Part shown: positions 53,258 through 62,509 of the stretch, piece after piece
Layout of the letters: every line of letters starts with the position of its first letter
How positions within the stretch are numbered: position 1 is the stretch's first letter
NCBI RefSeq assembly: GCF_900090315.1
Contig: NZ_FMHZ01000002.1
Span: forward strand, 5,984,501 to 6,048,500
Origin: Micromonospora citrea
GTDB lineage: Bacteria > Actinomycetota > Actinomycetes > Mycobacteriales > Micromonosporaceae
Length of the DNA: 64,000 bases
Direction: 5' to 3'
Translations under genes and position numbers: made by a program
Notes under the pieces: model-generated
Told to the model about the DNA's origin: nothing
What the model saw: the letters and a program-made list of their open reading frames with translations, nothing else
Database searches by the model: none

Positions 53258-56158
53258 GTGATCACGTCACGCAGCAACCCCCACTCCCGCAGACACCGTC
53301 GGCTACGCCTGGTCGCCGCCGCCACGACCCTGCTGACCGTGCTGGCCGCGCCCGTCGCCGCGGCCGCGCGGCCCGACGAGCCGGCCGGGCGGGTCCCGGC
53401 GCCGGCCGGCGCCGCCGCGGCCGAGGACGGCCTGCGGGCGGTCTCGCTACCCGGGCTGACCAAGCCGACCTACAAGGTCACCCTGATCACCGGCGACGAG
53501 GTCACGCTGGCCCGCACCGGCGGCCGTTACACCGTCACCGCCGTCCCGTCGGCGCGGGCCGACGGCACCCGCCCGACGATCGACGTCGCGGTCAGGACGG
53601 GACCGGGCGGAGCGGACACCAGCCTCCACGCGGTGCCGAGCGACGCCCAGGCGCTGGTGACCAGCGGCGTCGTCGACCGCAAGGTCTTCGACCTGGGATG
53701 GCTCGCCGGCCAGTCGGAGCGCGGTGGCGGCAGCCCGCTCGCCGTCACCGTCAAGTACGGCGACCGGCCGGACAAGGCGGCGCTGGACAAGCGGGTGTCG
53801 GGCCTGCCCGGTGCCGAGAGCGCCGCGACGCACCCGGAGGACGGCTCGGTCGACCTGCGCGTCGAACCGCGCCGGGCCGCCGCCTTCTGGGCCGCCGTCA
53901 CCGGCGAGCGGCGGGGCGGACTGGCCAGCTACCTCTTCGACCGGGCCACTCCGAAGCTCGCCGGCGGCGCGGTGGCGATCTGGCCCACCGGGCTCCGCTC
54001 GGCGAAGGCCGGGCCGCAGACCGACACCGGGCAGCCGAAGTACCGGGTCACCCAGATCGTCAAGCGACAGAAGGGCGAGCGGTTCTACTGCGACAGCCGC
54101 CTCATGACCCTCTGCCCGACCGGCGGATTCCTGCTCGCCCAGGTCGCCGGGTCCGCGGTCGGGACCGGGTACGAGTCGGTCAGCGCGCGGTGCCTGGACC
54201 AGGATCCCTGCACCACGTTCGAGGTGACGTACGAGGTGCCGCCCGGCATCTACGAGTCCGGCGGCCACGCGACCTTCCGGATCGACGGCCGGGAGCAGCA
54301 CCTCAACCTGGAACTGCCGGAGTTCGAGGTCGCCGGGGACACCACCATCACCCGCGACGGCGACGCGGCCCGACAGATGACGGTCGGCACCCCGCGACCG
54401 ACCGAGACGTTCGTCGGCTCCCGGGTCACCTTCCGCACCTTCAGCAACGGCGCCGGCGGTGGCGTCCTCAGCTTCACCGGTTACAGCAACTCCAGGTTCT
54501 GGGCCATCCCCAGCGCCCCGGTGACGGCGGGCACCTTCCACCTCGGGGTCAACTGGGTGCTCGGCAAACCGATGGTGACCATGGCGGCCACCACGCCCGA
54601 GCGGCTGGCGCTGACGCCGACCCTGCCGATCGACTGGTACAAGCGCCCCGGCTTCGAGGTGGTGCGGTTCGACGGCCGGCAGACGGTACAACTGGTCGAC
54701 GGCGGGCTGGGGCGGGACGCCGACCTCCGGCGGATCGACGCCCGGGGCAGGCTCGTCCTGCTGCGGATCGACGCCGACAAGCCCGCCGGCGGGCAGTGCC
54801 GCGTGGGGCCCGCGCAGTTGACGCGGGCGCGGGCGGCGGGCGCCGTCGGCGTGCTCGTCGACCCGACCTCGTCCGGCGGGCCGTGGCCCACCACGACCTG
54901 CCTCCTCCCGGTCGAGCCGGACTGGTGGTACCACGAATCGCAGGAGGTGGCCGACATCCCGTACGCCTCCATCCCGCTGGCGCAGGCCGAGCGGCTGCGC
55001 GGCCTGCTGCGCCGCGGCCCGGTGCGGATCGACGTGTCGGGCTACGACTCGGTCAGTCCGTACGTCTACGCCCTGCACGTCTACCAGGAGGGGCGGATTC
55101 CGACCTCGCTGCACACCAAACTCACCGACCGGCAGCTCGCCAAGGTCGACACCGCGCTCCACGGCACGCGGGCGGAGCCGACCAGCATGATCTACTCGGC
55201 CTTCCGGCCGAACGAGACCGCCGTCGCCGGAGTCTTCCACGGCTACGTCACCGACAGCGTCCGGTTCACCACCTACCGCGGGCCGGTCTCGCCCGACCTC
55301 GTGCGGAACCAGTTCTACGAGCCCTCGGGGTCCCAGCCCGCGGTTCGCACCATCGACGTCACGGACCGGGCGGGACCGGCCACGGCGCGGTGGGCCGCGC
55401 GGCCCCTCGTGCCCGGCGCGCCGGAACTGTCGCCCAAGGTCTTCCGCACCCAACCCGGCAAGTGGGAGGGCGACTGGTCCACCGAGATCTGCGCCTACTG
55501 CCGGCAGGGCGACACGTTCTACCCGATCACCTACCTGGTCTCCGGGGCGGAGCCGGGACATCTCGTCGGTTCGTACGTGTTCGAGCCGGCGAACGTGCGC
55601 ATGTACGCCGACGACGGTCGGGAACTGCCCCAGGGCAGCTCCACCGTGTGGGGCCCCACCTACGAGCTTCCGGCCGAGCCGGGGCGCTACCGGCTGACGG
55701 CCCGGACCGCCGACGGCAGGACCACGACGGCATGGCAGTTCACGTCCGCCGCACCGAAGCGGGACGAGCCGCCGAAGGGGTTCAGGTGCGCCGAGGGGTC
55801 GGGCAGGCCGTGCCACGCCGACCCGCTGCTGTTCCTGCGGTACGACGCGGGGGCCGACCTCGGCGACGCGGTCACCGCGCCGGGCCGGCACCAGATCAGG
55901 GTCGCCGCGTACCACCAGGCGTCCGCCGCGCCGGCGGTGAAGAGCCTCACGCTGTCCGTCAGCACCGACGGCGGGGTCACCTGGCGGCAGCTCCGGACGA
56001 CCGCCAGGGGCGGCGGAAACTACACCGCGAGCTACCAGGCCCCGCGCCTGGCGGCCACCACGGGCACGGTCAGCATCAGGGCCAGGGCGGAGGACGCCGG
56101 CGGCAACACCGTCGAGCAGACCGTCCTCGACGCCTTCCGCCTCACCGCTGCGCGCTGA
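53258..56158 (+). CDS. Secreted subtilase-like protein without a protease domain
   Basis: This 966-residue exported protein (signal peptide ending near VAAAARPDEPA) begins like the pro-region of the subtilase at 12395 (YKVTLITGDEVTLARTGGRY against YRITLINGDVVRLTR) and ends with the same kind of C-terminal modules (PVTAGTFHLGVNW against PVSTGTFQFFSRW, LVDGGLG against LVDGGDG, and a final beta-sandwich). The catalytic domain with Asp, His and Ser motifs is missing; the length difference (278 residues) equals that domain. GTG 53258 follows AAGGAG. It could be a binding partner, decoy or inhibitor of a subtilase; function is unknown. A strong terminator follows. Confidence 0.85.
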   Translation: MITSRSNPHSRRHRRLRLVAAATTLLTVLAAPVAAAARPDEPAGRVPAPAGAAAAEDGLRAVSLPGLTKPTYKVTLITGDEVTLARTGGRYTVTAVPSARADGTRPTIDVAVRTGPGGADTSLHAVPSDAQALVTSGVVDRKVFDLGWLAGQSERGGGSPLAVTVKYGDRPDKAALDKRVSGLPGAESAATHPEDGSVDLRVEPRRAAAFWAAVTGERRGGLASYLFDRATPKLAGGAVAIWPTGLRSAKAGPQTDTGQPKYRVTQIVKRQKGERFYCDSRLMTLCPTGGFLLAQVAGSAVGTGYESVSARCLDQDPCTTFEVTYEVPPGIYESGGHATFRIDGREQHLNLELPEFEVAGDTTITRDGDAARQMTVGTPRPTETFVGSRVTFRTFSNGAGGGVLSFTGYSNSRFWAIPSAPVTAGTFHLGVNWVLGKPMVTMAATTPERLALTPTLPIDWYKRPGFEVVRFDGRQTVQLVDGGLGRDADLRRIDARGRLVLLRIDADKPAGGQCRVGPAQLTRARAAGAVGVLVDPTSSGGPWPTTTCLLPVEPDWWYHESQEVADIPYASIPLAQAERLRGLLRRGPVRIDVSGYDSVSPYVYALHVYQEGRIPTSLHTKLTDRQLAKVDTALHGTRAEPTSMIYSAFRPNETAVAGVFHGYVTDSVRFTTYRGPVSPDLVRNQFYEPSGSQPAVRTIDVTDRAGPATARWAARPLVPGAPELSPKVFRTQPGKWEGDWSTEICAYCRQGDTFYPITYLVSGAEPGHLVGSYVFEPANVRMYADDGRELPQGSSTVWGPTYELPAEPGRYRLTARTADGRTTTAWQFTSAAPKRDEPPKGFRCAEGSGRPCHADPLLFLRYDAGADLGDAVTAPGRHQIRVAAYHQASAAPAVKSLTLSVSTDGGVTWRQLRTTARGGGNYTASYQAPRLAATTGTVSIRARAEDAGGNTVEQTVLDAFRLTAAR

Positions 56159-56169
56159 GCCACCTCGGG

Positions 56170-56206
56170 GGTCCGCCGGGCACGTCAGGGACGTGCCCGG
56201 CGGACC
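56170..56206. terminator. Very stable stem-loop terminator
   Basis: A perfect 17-bp stem (56170-56186 and 56190-56206, arms beginning GGTCCGCCGGGCACG) with a 3-base loop lies 12 bp after the stop of the subtilase-like gene. It is the most stable simple hairpin I found in the window. Confidence 0.8.
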
Positions 56207-56415
56207 GGCGTCCGAGCCCGCCGCACAGGTGTCGACGCTCCGACGGCGGCATGCCCGATGGCGCAGTTTGATCAAACGTCCCAGGGTGCCCGACCAGCAG
56301 CGCCCGCAGGTCGGACAGGCCGAGACCACGACGGACCCGAGCCGCCCGGGTATGCGGTGTCGGCTCGGTGCCGGCGGCCCGGTGACGGTCTGCCCGACTC
56401 ATCGAGCGGCCACCC

Positions 56416-57405
56416 TCAGTGGAAGGACACGTCGTACAGCCGCGCCTTGTAGAACTCCGCCCCGTACGACAGCGAGCGGGTGAACGACCTGGCCCCCGTG
56501 GCGTCGAAGAACTGCACGGTCGGGCTGACCCAGTTCCGGGTGTCACCGTGATATGTCAACCCGGTGGCCTGAACCCAGAACCGCTCGCCCGAGCTGTGCT
56601 GCGAGTACGACTTGACCGAGTTGTCCGGATAAGCCTGAGTCACCGCGTACGTGGTCTTGTCGATGGTCATCACTTTGCTGCCGTCGGTGGCCAGCATGAG
56701 ATTGCTGTCGGAGTAGCTGGCGTCCAGCCCGTGCCCCAGGTGCGCTCCGATCGAGATCGAACGGAACAGCGACAGACGCGTGCTGCGGTAGGTCCCGGAC
56801 ACGTTGTAGACGCGGGCGTAGTCCCGGCCGATCGCCCACAGCTTCCCGGAGACGTCGTCCCACCAGACACCGTGCGCGCCCGGGAAGGAGATCGTCTGCA
56901 CCAGCGCCAACGTGCTCGGATCGCTGACCGCGGTCGGGCCGTAGAGGTGGAGGTATCCGCCTGAGGACGCCACCACGATCGCCCCGATGTTCGGGATGCG
57001 CTCGATCGCGTGCGGGTTGTTTCCCGGCGTCGCGGACCAGAGCACGTCGTTGAGCTCCTGCGCCGCCTCGGTGGTCTTGTTGACGATGCCGACCTTGCCG
57101 CCGGAGGCGGTGACCAGGGCGACCACGCCGAACGCCGCGGTGTCACGGAACTTGACGTCCGACAGGTTCGACCAGCCGTTCGCGGTGCCCGGGCTGAAGC
57201 TCCACTTCAGCGTCGCCGTGCTCCAGGCCGAGTTTGACGGGTAGATCTGGATCTGATTGCGGTACTGCTCGCAGACGGCCACGTCATAGGTCGCGTACGC
57301 CTGCACGGGCGTCTCGCCGAGCAGCGCGGCGGCCGGCGCGGCGGCCGCGACGGCGGCGGCCTTGAGGATCGCTCTCCTGCGCAAACCGGGACCCCCGTTT
57401 TCCAC
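56416..57405 (-). CDS. Tat-exported beta-propeller-like protein (DUF6528-like)
   Basis: This 329-residue protein has a twin-arginine signal (GLRRRAILKAAAVAAAAPA, cut near VQAYA), so it is exported folded. The mature part repeats strand patterns such as VAVCEQYRNQIQIYP, AIVVASSGGYLHLYGP and GVWWDDVSGKLWAIGRDYARVYNV, which suggest a beta-propeller; it reminds me of DUF6528 proteins, but I cannot confirm the family. The start is GTG 57405 without a clear ribosome site; AT-rich DNA lies upstream. It is divergent from the ABC transporter gene. A link with the peptide system to its right is not established. Confidence 0.78.
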   Translation of the reverse strand: MENGGPGLRRRAILKAAAVAAAAPAAALLGETPVQAYATYDVAVCEQYRNQIQIYPSNSAWSTATLKWSFSPGTANGWSNLSDVKFRDTAAFGVVALVTASGGKVGIVNKTTEAAQELNDVLWSATPGNNPHAIERIPNIGAIVVASSGGYLHLYGPTAVSDPSTLALVQTISFPGAHGVWWDDVSGKLWAIGRDYARVYNVSGTYRSTRLSLFRSISIGAHLGHGLDASYSDSNLMLATDGSKVMTIDKTTYAVTQAYPDNSVKSYSQHSSGERFWVQATGLTYHGDTRNWVSPTVQFFDATGARSFTRSLSYGAEFYKARLYDVSFH

Positions 57406-57496
57406 AGTGGATGGGATCGGGATGTTAACTCATTTCGATCAATCAAGGCCAGCGCCGGCGAGGCGGCGAAGCCGGAGCGGCGGGCCCGGATCGCAC

Positions 57497-57542
57497 GCTG
57501 TACCGGCGCTGTAGCTGGTTCTGGAGGTGGCGTCCCTACCCT
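57497..57542 (+). promoter_or_regulatory. Probable SARP-controlled promoter of the ABC transporter gene
   Basis: Direct repeats GCTGTAC (57497-57503) and GCTGTAG (57508-57514) are spaced 11 bp apart, with a weaker third copy TTCTGGA (57519-57525), the pattern bound by SARP activators. Eleven bases further is TACCCT (57537-57542), a -10 element six bases before ATG 57549. The same layout precedes the peptide gene at 62510. Confidence 0.6.
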
Positions 57543-57548
57543 CGCGTC

Positions 57549-59384
57549 ATGATCAGCATCGCCCGGACCGCCCGGGCCGTCGCGGTCGTCTGGCGGGGTG
57601 GGCGGACCAACCTGGCGGTGTACGTGCTGCTCGCGCCGATCGCGGGCGCGCTTCCGGTGCTGGCGGCCTGGCTCACCAAGCTCGTCCTCGACCGGGTCGC
57701 GGACCCCGCCGGCGGCGCGATCCTCCAGGTGGCGACCGCGCTGGCGATCGTCTCCGTCGGCCTCGCCCTCGTGCCGCACCTGACGAACTACCTGCGGGCG
57801 GACCTCGGCCGTTCGGCCGCCGTCGTCGCCCTCGACCGGCTGTACGCCGCGACCGACCGCCTCACCGGCCTGCGTCGCCTGGAGGAGCCCGCGTTCCAGA
57901 ACACGCTTCGGCTCGCCGAGCAGGCCGGCCGGGACGGGCCCAGCCGCTGCGTCGACGGCCTGCTCGGCATGGTGCAGGCCACGGTGCTGCTGACCGGCTT
58001 CCTCGGCACCCTCGTGGTGGTCAGCCCGGTGATGGCCGCGCTGGTGGCGGCCGGCGGCGTACCGGCGCTGGTGGCCGAACTCCGGCTCAGCCGCCGCCGG
58101 GCGGACATGCTGTGGGAGATCGGGCCGGGCGAGCGGCGCGAGATGTTCTACGCCAGCCTGCTGACCAGCCTGGCGGCGGCCAAGGAGATCCGGCTGCTGC
58201 GGCTGGGCGGGCTGTTCCGCCGCCGGATGCTCGTCGAGTTGGGCACGGCGAACGCCGCGCGCCGGAGCCACGAGCGCCGGGAGGTGCGCGTTCAGGCGCT
58301 CCTCGCGATGCTGGGCGCGGCACTGTCCGGGGGCGGCCTCGTGTGGGCGGTCACCACCGCCCGCTCCGGCGGACTCACGGTGGGCGACGTGGCCGTCTTC
58401 GTCGCCGCCGTCGCCGGGGTGCAGACCAGCCTCGCCACCCTGATCGACAACCTCGCCGGCATCCACCAGTCGATGCTGCTGCTCACCCACTACGAGCAGG
58501 TCGTCACCTGCCCGCCGGACCTGCCGGAGCCGGCCCGACCACGACCGGTGCCGCCGCTGCGACGCGGCATCGAGTTGCGCGACGTCTGGTTCCGCTACGG
58601 CCCGGAGCACCCGTGGGTGCTGCGGGGCGTGGACCTGTTCATCCCGGCCGGGCAGGCGGTGGCCCTGGTCGGCCACAACGGCGCCGGCAAGAGCACGCTG
58701 GTCAAGCTGCTGTGCCGGTTCTACGACCCGACCCGGGGCGCCATCCTCTGGGACGGCGTCGACCTCCGCGAGCTGCCCGTGCACGACCTGCGGGCCCGCA
58801 TCGGCGCGGTGTTCCAGGACTACATGACCTACGACCTGACGGCCGAGGAGAACATCTGGCTCGGCGACGTCGACCCGAACGGCCCGGACCACGTCCGCGC
58901 CGAGGACGCCGCCCGGATCGCCGACGCCGCCCGCCGCGCCGGCATCCACGAGACCATCGAGGGCCTGCCCCGGGGGTACCGGACGATGCTGTCCCGGGTG
59001 TTCGAACTGGACGGTGATCCGGCCGACGCGGGCGTGCTGCTCTCCGGCGGGCAGTGGCAGCGGGTGGCGATCGCCCGGTCGGTGCTGCCCGAGGCGCGGG
59101 ACCTGCTCATCCTCGACGAGCCGAGCGCCGGCCTGGACGCCGAGGCCGAGCGCGACATCCAGCTCCGGCTGCGCGACCACCGGGCCGGTCGGACCAGCGT
59201 CCTGATCTCGCACCGGCTGGGCACGCTGCGCGACGCCGACCTGATCGTGGCGCTGTCGGGCGGGCGGGTCGTCGAGGCGGGCCGCCACGACGACCTGCTG
59301 GCCGCCGACGGCACGTACGCCGCGCTGTTCCGGACGCAGGCGGCGGGCTACGCCCCGGCCGAGGTGGAGGCGACCACCGGCTGA
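57549..59384 (+). CDS. ABC transporter (fused membrane and ATPase domains)
   Basis: This 611-residue half-transporter has membrane helices in residues 20-310 and an ATPase domain with Walker A VGHNGAGKSTLVKLL, Q-loop AVFQDYMTYD, signature LLSGGQWQRVAIA and Walker B LLILDEPSAGLD. No peptidase domain is present. The spacing between Q-loop and signature is a little long (insertion ELDGDPADAG). The -10 element directly before ATG 57549 suggests a leaderless transcript. SARP-type repeats upstream match those of the Cys-rich peptide gene, so it may export that peptide. Its 3' end overlaps the convergent SARP gene by 37 bp. Confidence 0.92.
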   Translation: MISIARTARAVAVVWRGGRTNLAVYVLLAPIAGALPVLAAWLTKLVLDRVADPAGGAILQVATALAIVSVGLALVPHLTNYLRADLGRSAAVVALDRLYAATDRLTGLRRLEEPAFQNTLRLAEQAGRDGPSRCVDGLLGMVQATVLLTGFLGTLVVVSPVMAALVAAGGVPALVAELRLSRRRADMLWEIGPGERREMFYASLLTSLAAAKEIRLLRLGGLFRRRMLVELGTANAARRSHERREVRVQALLAMLGAALSGGGLVWAVTTARSGGLTVGDVAVFVAAVAGVQTSLATLIDNLAGIHQSMLLLTHYEQVVTCPPDLPEPARPRPVPPLRRGIELRDVWFRYGPEHPWVLRGVDLFIPAGQAVALVGHNGAGKSTLVKLLCRFYDPTRGAILWDGVDLRELPVHDLRARIGAVFQDYMTYDLTAEENIWLGDVDPNGPDHVRAEDAARIADAARRAGIHETIEGLPRGYRTMLSRVFELDGDPADAGVLLSGGQWQRVAIARSVLPEARDLLILDEPSAGLDAEAERDIQLRLRDHRAGRTSVLISHRLGTLRDADLIVALSGGRVVEAGRHDDLLAADGTYAALFRTQAAGYAPAEVEATTG

Positions 59385-62344
59385 CCCGCACCGGCGAGGA
59401 ACCTCTCCAGCACGCCGTCCCGCCGGACGGGCAGGTCCGCGAAGATCCGGTCGGCCCGCCGCGCGTACTCCTCCGCCGCCGCGCGCTCGCCCCGGCGGTG
59501 CCGTATCCGGCCGAGCTGCCGGAGCGCGGCGGCCTCGCCGTACCGGTCGCCGGCCGCCCGGGCCAGGGTCAGCGCCTCCTCGCCGTCCCGGTGCGCCGGC
59601 GCCAGGTCGCCGACGCGCAGGTGCACCTCCGAGCGGCTCAGCAGCGCCTCCCACTCGTCCTCCCGGTTGCCGGTCCGCCGGCACAGCCGCAGGCCGGCGG
59701 TGAGCGCCGTCAGCGCGTCGGCGTGCCGCCCGAGCTGGCTGTGCGTGCGGCCGAGAGCGACCAGCGTCATCGCCTCGCCGACGGCGTCGTCGTGCTCGCG
59801 CCGCATCGCCAGGCAACGGGTGAGGTGCTCGTCGGCGGCCGGGAAGTCGCCCAGCTCGAACTCGATCTCGGCCAGGTTGTGCAGCGCCATCGCCAGCCAC
59901 ACCGGCTTCGCGCCGGCGAGGAGCCCGACCGCCGCCCGGACGAGCTCCGCCGCCCGGCGCGGGGAGCCCGTGCGGTGGTGGAACCAGCCGAGGTTCTGCA
60001 GCGCCCGCCCCTCGCCCTCCCGGTCACCCAGCCGGCGCCGCAGCTCCAGCGCCTCCTCCAACGCGCCGCCCGCCGCCTCCAGCGAGCCGGTACGCCAGTG
60101 CAGCGTCGCCCGCAGCGGAAGCACCGTGGCCCGGGCGGCGTCGTCCTCGGTCACGGTCGCCGCCCGTTCGCAGACGGCGACCAGGGCGTCGGCCTCCGCC
60201 CAGCGGTTGTGCTTCTGCAGCCACACCGCCATCGACGGTATCGCCTCCACGCACAGCCGGCCCAGCTGCGGTGCGGCGTCGCCCGCCTGCCGGGCGGCCG
60301 CGATGATCCCGACCAGGTCGTCGTTGACCCAGCGCACGGCGTCGTCGAGGGTGCCCAGCTCGACCACGGTGGGCCCGGTGGCGAGCTCCGTGACCCGCTG
60401 TGGGCGCAACAGCTGGCCCGCGCGCAGCATCGTGGTCAGGTACGCCGTGAGCCCGCGACGCACCGCGTGCTGGCGGTCGGCGGGCGGGTCCGCCTCCTGC
60501 GCCAGTTCCGCGCCGAAGAGCCGGAGCAGGTCGTGGAAGCGGAACCGGGCCGGCCCGACGGCGTCCAGCAGGTGTGTCTCGGTGAGCCGGTCCAGCAGCC
60601 TCGCGGCGCGCCGCTGCGGGGCGCCGATCGTGACCGCGGCGAGCGGCAGCGGCAGCTCCGGCACCCGAAGCAGGGACAACGAGCGGAAGGCCGCCGCCGC
60701 CGCGCGGTCGTCCGGATCGGCGCTGTCCAGCAGTTGCCGGTAGGTGTGCCAGAAGCTGGACCGGATGGCGAGGTCGTCCGCGCGCAGCTCGTCGAGGCGC
60801 CCCCGCTCGTCGTCGAGCCGGTCCGCCAGCACCGCCACGGACCAGTCGGGGCGGGCGGCGAGCCGGGCTCCGGCGATGCGCAGCGCGAGCGGGTGCCCGT
60901 CGCAGAGCGACACCAGGTGGTCGGTCGCGGCGGGGTCCGCCGTCACCCGCCCGTCGCCGCAGAGGGCGTCGAGGAGCTCGTGCGCCTCGGCCGCGCCGAG
61001 CCGGCCCACCCGGATCCGGAGCGCGTCGAGGGTGCCCGCCGGCTGGCGACTGGTGACCAGGACCGCGCAGTCCCGGCCCGCCGGGAGCAGGGACCTGATC
61101 TGCTGCGCCCCGGCCGCGCCGTCCAGGACGATGAGCAGCCGCCGGGCGGCGGTCTCCGACCGGAACCGCGCGGCCGCCTCGCCGAGGTCGAGCGGCACGT
61201 CCCCGGCCGGCACACCGAGCGCGCGCAGCAGCTGACCGAGCGCCGTCAGCGGGTCGAGAGCGGGCATGCCCGGAGCACCGCCCTGCAGGGCGAGGTAGAG
61301 CTGTCCGTCGGGATAGTGGCCCGCGAGCCGGTGGGCGGCGCGTACCGCCAGGGTGGTCTTGCCCATCCCGCCGGGGCCGTGCAGCACGACCACCGCCGGG
61401 CCCGGCCGGGGCCCGTCGACGGCGGCGCAGGCCCGCTCGATGCCACGCAGCTCGTCCACCCGGCCGACGAACGCCGCCGGGTCCGGCGGCAACTGCCGCG
61501 GCGGCTCGGCCGAACCGGGTGTGCGGTCGGGCCTCTCGGCCGGTGGCGGGTCGACGGGCTCCGTCGCGGCGTCCGGTGTGCACAGCTGCGGGTCCCGGCG
61601 GAGGATGGCCAGGTGCAGCCGGGACAGTTCCGTTCCGGGTTCGAGGCCGAGCTGGTCGGCGAAGGCCGCGCGGGTCTCCGCGTACGCCGTGAGGGCCGCC
61701 GGCGCGTCGCCGCAGCGGTACAGCGCCAGCATGAGCTGGTGCCGCAGCCGCTCCCGGTAGGGGTGGGCGGTGATCAGCAGCCGCAGCTCGCCGGTCACCG
61801 AGGCGTGCTCGCCGAGCGCCAGGCGGGCCTCGATCAGGTCCTCGACCAGCGACAGGCGCTGCTCCTCGAGCAGGGTGATCCGGGCGGCGAGCTGCGGCCC
61901 CGGGCGTACGTCCTCACACGGCCGACCCCGCCAGAGGTCCAGCGCCTCCCGGAACCGGGCGGTGGCGGCGGCGTGGTCGTCGCGGGCGAGGGCCGCGCGG
62001 CCCAGCTCGGTCGCCGCCTGGAAGCGGTGCAGGTCCAGCTCCTCCGGGCCGACCCGCAGCTGGTAGCCGGCGGCGCTGGCGACCAGCCGGTCGTCGCCGG
62101 CGGGGCCGTCGTCCAGTGTGCACAGCAGCCGGCGCAGCCCGCTGGCGTAGGTGCGCAGGTTCGCCACCGCCGAGCGCGGCGGCTGGTCCCACAGCTCGCC
62201 GACGAGGCGGTCCAGCGAGACCCGCTCGTTGGCCGACAGCAACAGCACGGCCAGCATCGCCCGTTGCTTCTGCGGGCCGACCGGCACGGCCCGCCCGCCG
62301 GCGGTGATCCGGAGCGGGCCGAGGAGCCGGAATCGCAGGCTCAA
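59348..62344 (-). CDS. SARP/AfsR-family transcriptional activator
   Basis: This 998-residue regulator has an N-terminal OmpR-like winged helix (RFRLLGPLRITAGGRAVPVG, then ANERVSLDRLVGELWDQPPRSAVANLRTYASGLRRLL), a BTAD domain, an NB-ARC ATPase (VVVLHGPGGMGKTTLAVRAAHRLAG near residue 326) and C-terminal TPRs. It starts with a TTG (no ATG or GTG is available in frame before an upstream stop). A sigma-type promoter, TTGCGG-18-TAGGGT, precedes it. It lies between the ABC transporter and the peptide gene, both of which have SARP-like repeats, and is their probable activator. Confidence 0.93.
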   Translation of the reverse strand: MSLRFRLLGPLRITAGGRAVPVGPQKQRAMLAVLLLSANERVSLDRLVGELWDQPPRSAVANLRTYASGLRRLLCTLDDGPAGDDRLVASAAGYQLRVGPEELDLHRFQAATELGRAALARDDHAAATARFREALDLWRGRPCEDVRPGPQLAARITLLEEQRLSLVEDLIEARLALGEHASVTGELRLLITAHPYRERLRHQLMLALYRCGDAPAALTAYAETRAAFADQLGLEPGTELSRLHLAILRRDPQLCTPDAATEPVDPPPAERPDRTPGSAEPPRQLPPDPAAFVGRVDELRGIERACAAVDGPRPGPAVVVLHGPGGMGKTTLAVRAAHRLAGHYPDGQLYLALQGGAPGMPALDPLTALGQLLRALGVPAGDVPLDLGEAAARFRSETAARRLLIVLDGAAGAQQIRSLLPAGRDCAVLVTSRQPAGTLDALRIRVGRLGAAEAHELLDALCGDGRVTADPAATDHLVSLCDGHPLALRIAGARLAARPDWSVAVLADRLDDERGRLDELRADDLAIRSSFWHTYRQLLDSADPDDRAAAAAFRSLSLLRVPELPLPLAAVTIGAPQRRAARLLDRLTETHLLDAVGPARFRFHDLLRLFGAELAQEADPPADRQHAVRRGLTAYLTTMLRAGQLLRPQRVTELATGPTVVELGTLDDAVRWVNDDLVGIIAAARQAGDAAPQLGRLCVEAIPSMAVWLQKHNRWAEADALVAVCERAATVTEDDAARATVLPLRATLHWRTGSLEAAGGALEEALELRRRLGDREGEGRALQNLGWFHHRTGSPRRAAELVRAAVGLLAGAKPVWLAMALHNLAEIEFELGDFPAADEHLTRCLAMRREHDDAVGEAMTLVALGRTHSQLGRHADALTALTAGLRLCRRTGNREDEWEALLSRSEVHLRVGDLAPAHRDGEEALTLARAAGDRYGEAAALRQLGRIRHRRGERAAAEEYARRADRIFADLPVRRDGVLERFLAGAGQPVVASTSAGA

Positions 62345-62380
62345 GGCGTCTCGGTTCTGATGTGGTCCACCACGGCCAGC

Positions 62381-62410
62381 ACCCTAGGAACGAGGTACGA
62401 CGATCCGCAA
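62381..62410 (-). promoter_or_regulatory. Promoter of the SARP gene
   Basis: Read on the minus strand, TTGCGG (62410-62405) and TAGGGT (62386-62381) are separated by 18 bases, close to the actinobacterial housekeeping consensus. It predicts a leader of about 30 bases before the TTG start. The peptide-gene repeats begin 20 bp upstream, so mutual control is possible. Confidence 0.6.
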
Positions 62411-62429
62411 CGCCTCGACGGGTAACAGT

Positions 62430-62474
62430 TTGTATCGATCTTGTAGGTCGCCGTGTAGCAGGCCCGCATACCGT
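62430..62474 (+). promoter_or_regulatory. Probable SARP-controlled promoter of the Cys-rich peptide gene
   Basis: Three direct repeats TTGTAT (62430), TTGTAG (62441) and GTGTAG (62453) follow one another at 11 and 12 bp. Ten bases after the last is TACCGT (62469-62474), a plausible -10 element; no -35 is needed when a SARP protein takes that place. Spacing and -10 resemble those before the ABC transporter at 57549. Confidence 0.65.
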
Positions 62475-62509
62475 CCGCGATCAGTCCAGATTCTGATTGG
62501 AGGTACACG

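Noticed and set aside
59054..62425. Open frame of 1,123 codons antisense to the SARP gene
   Set aside because: The SARP protein on the minus strand has OmpR-like, BTAD, NB-ARC and TPR features; the antisense frame has none.
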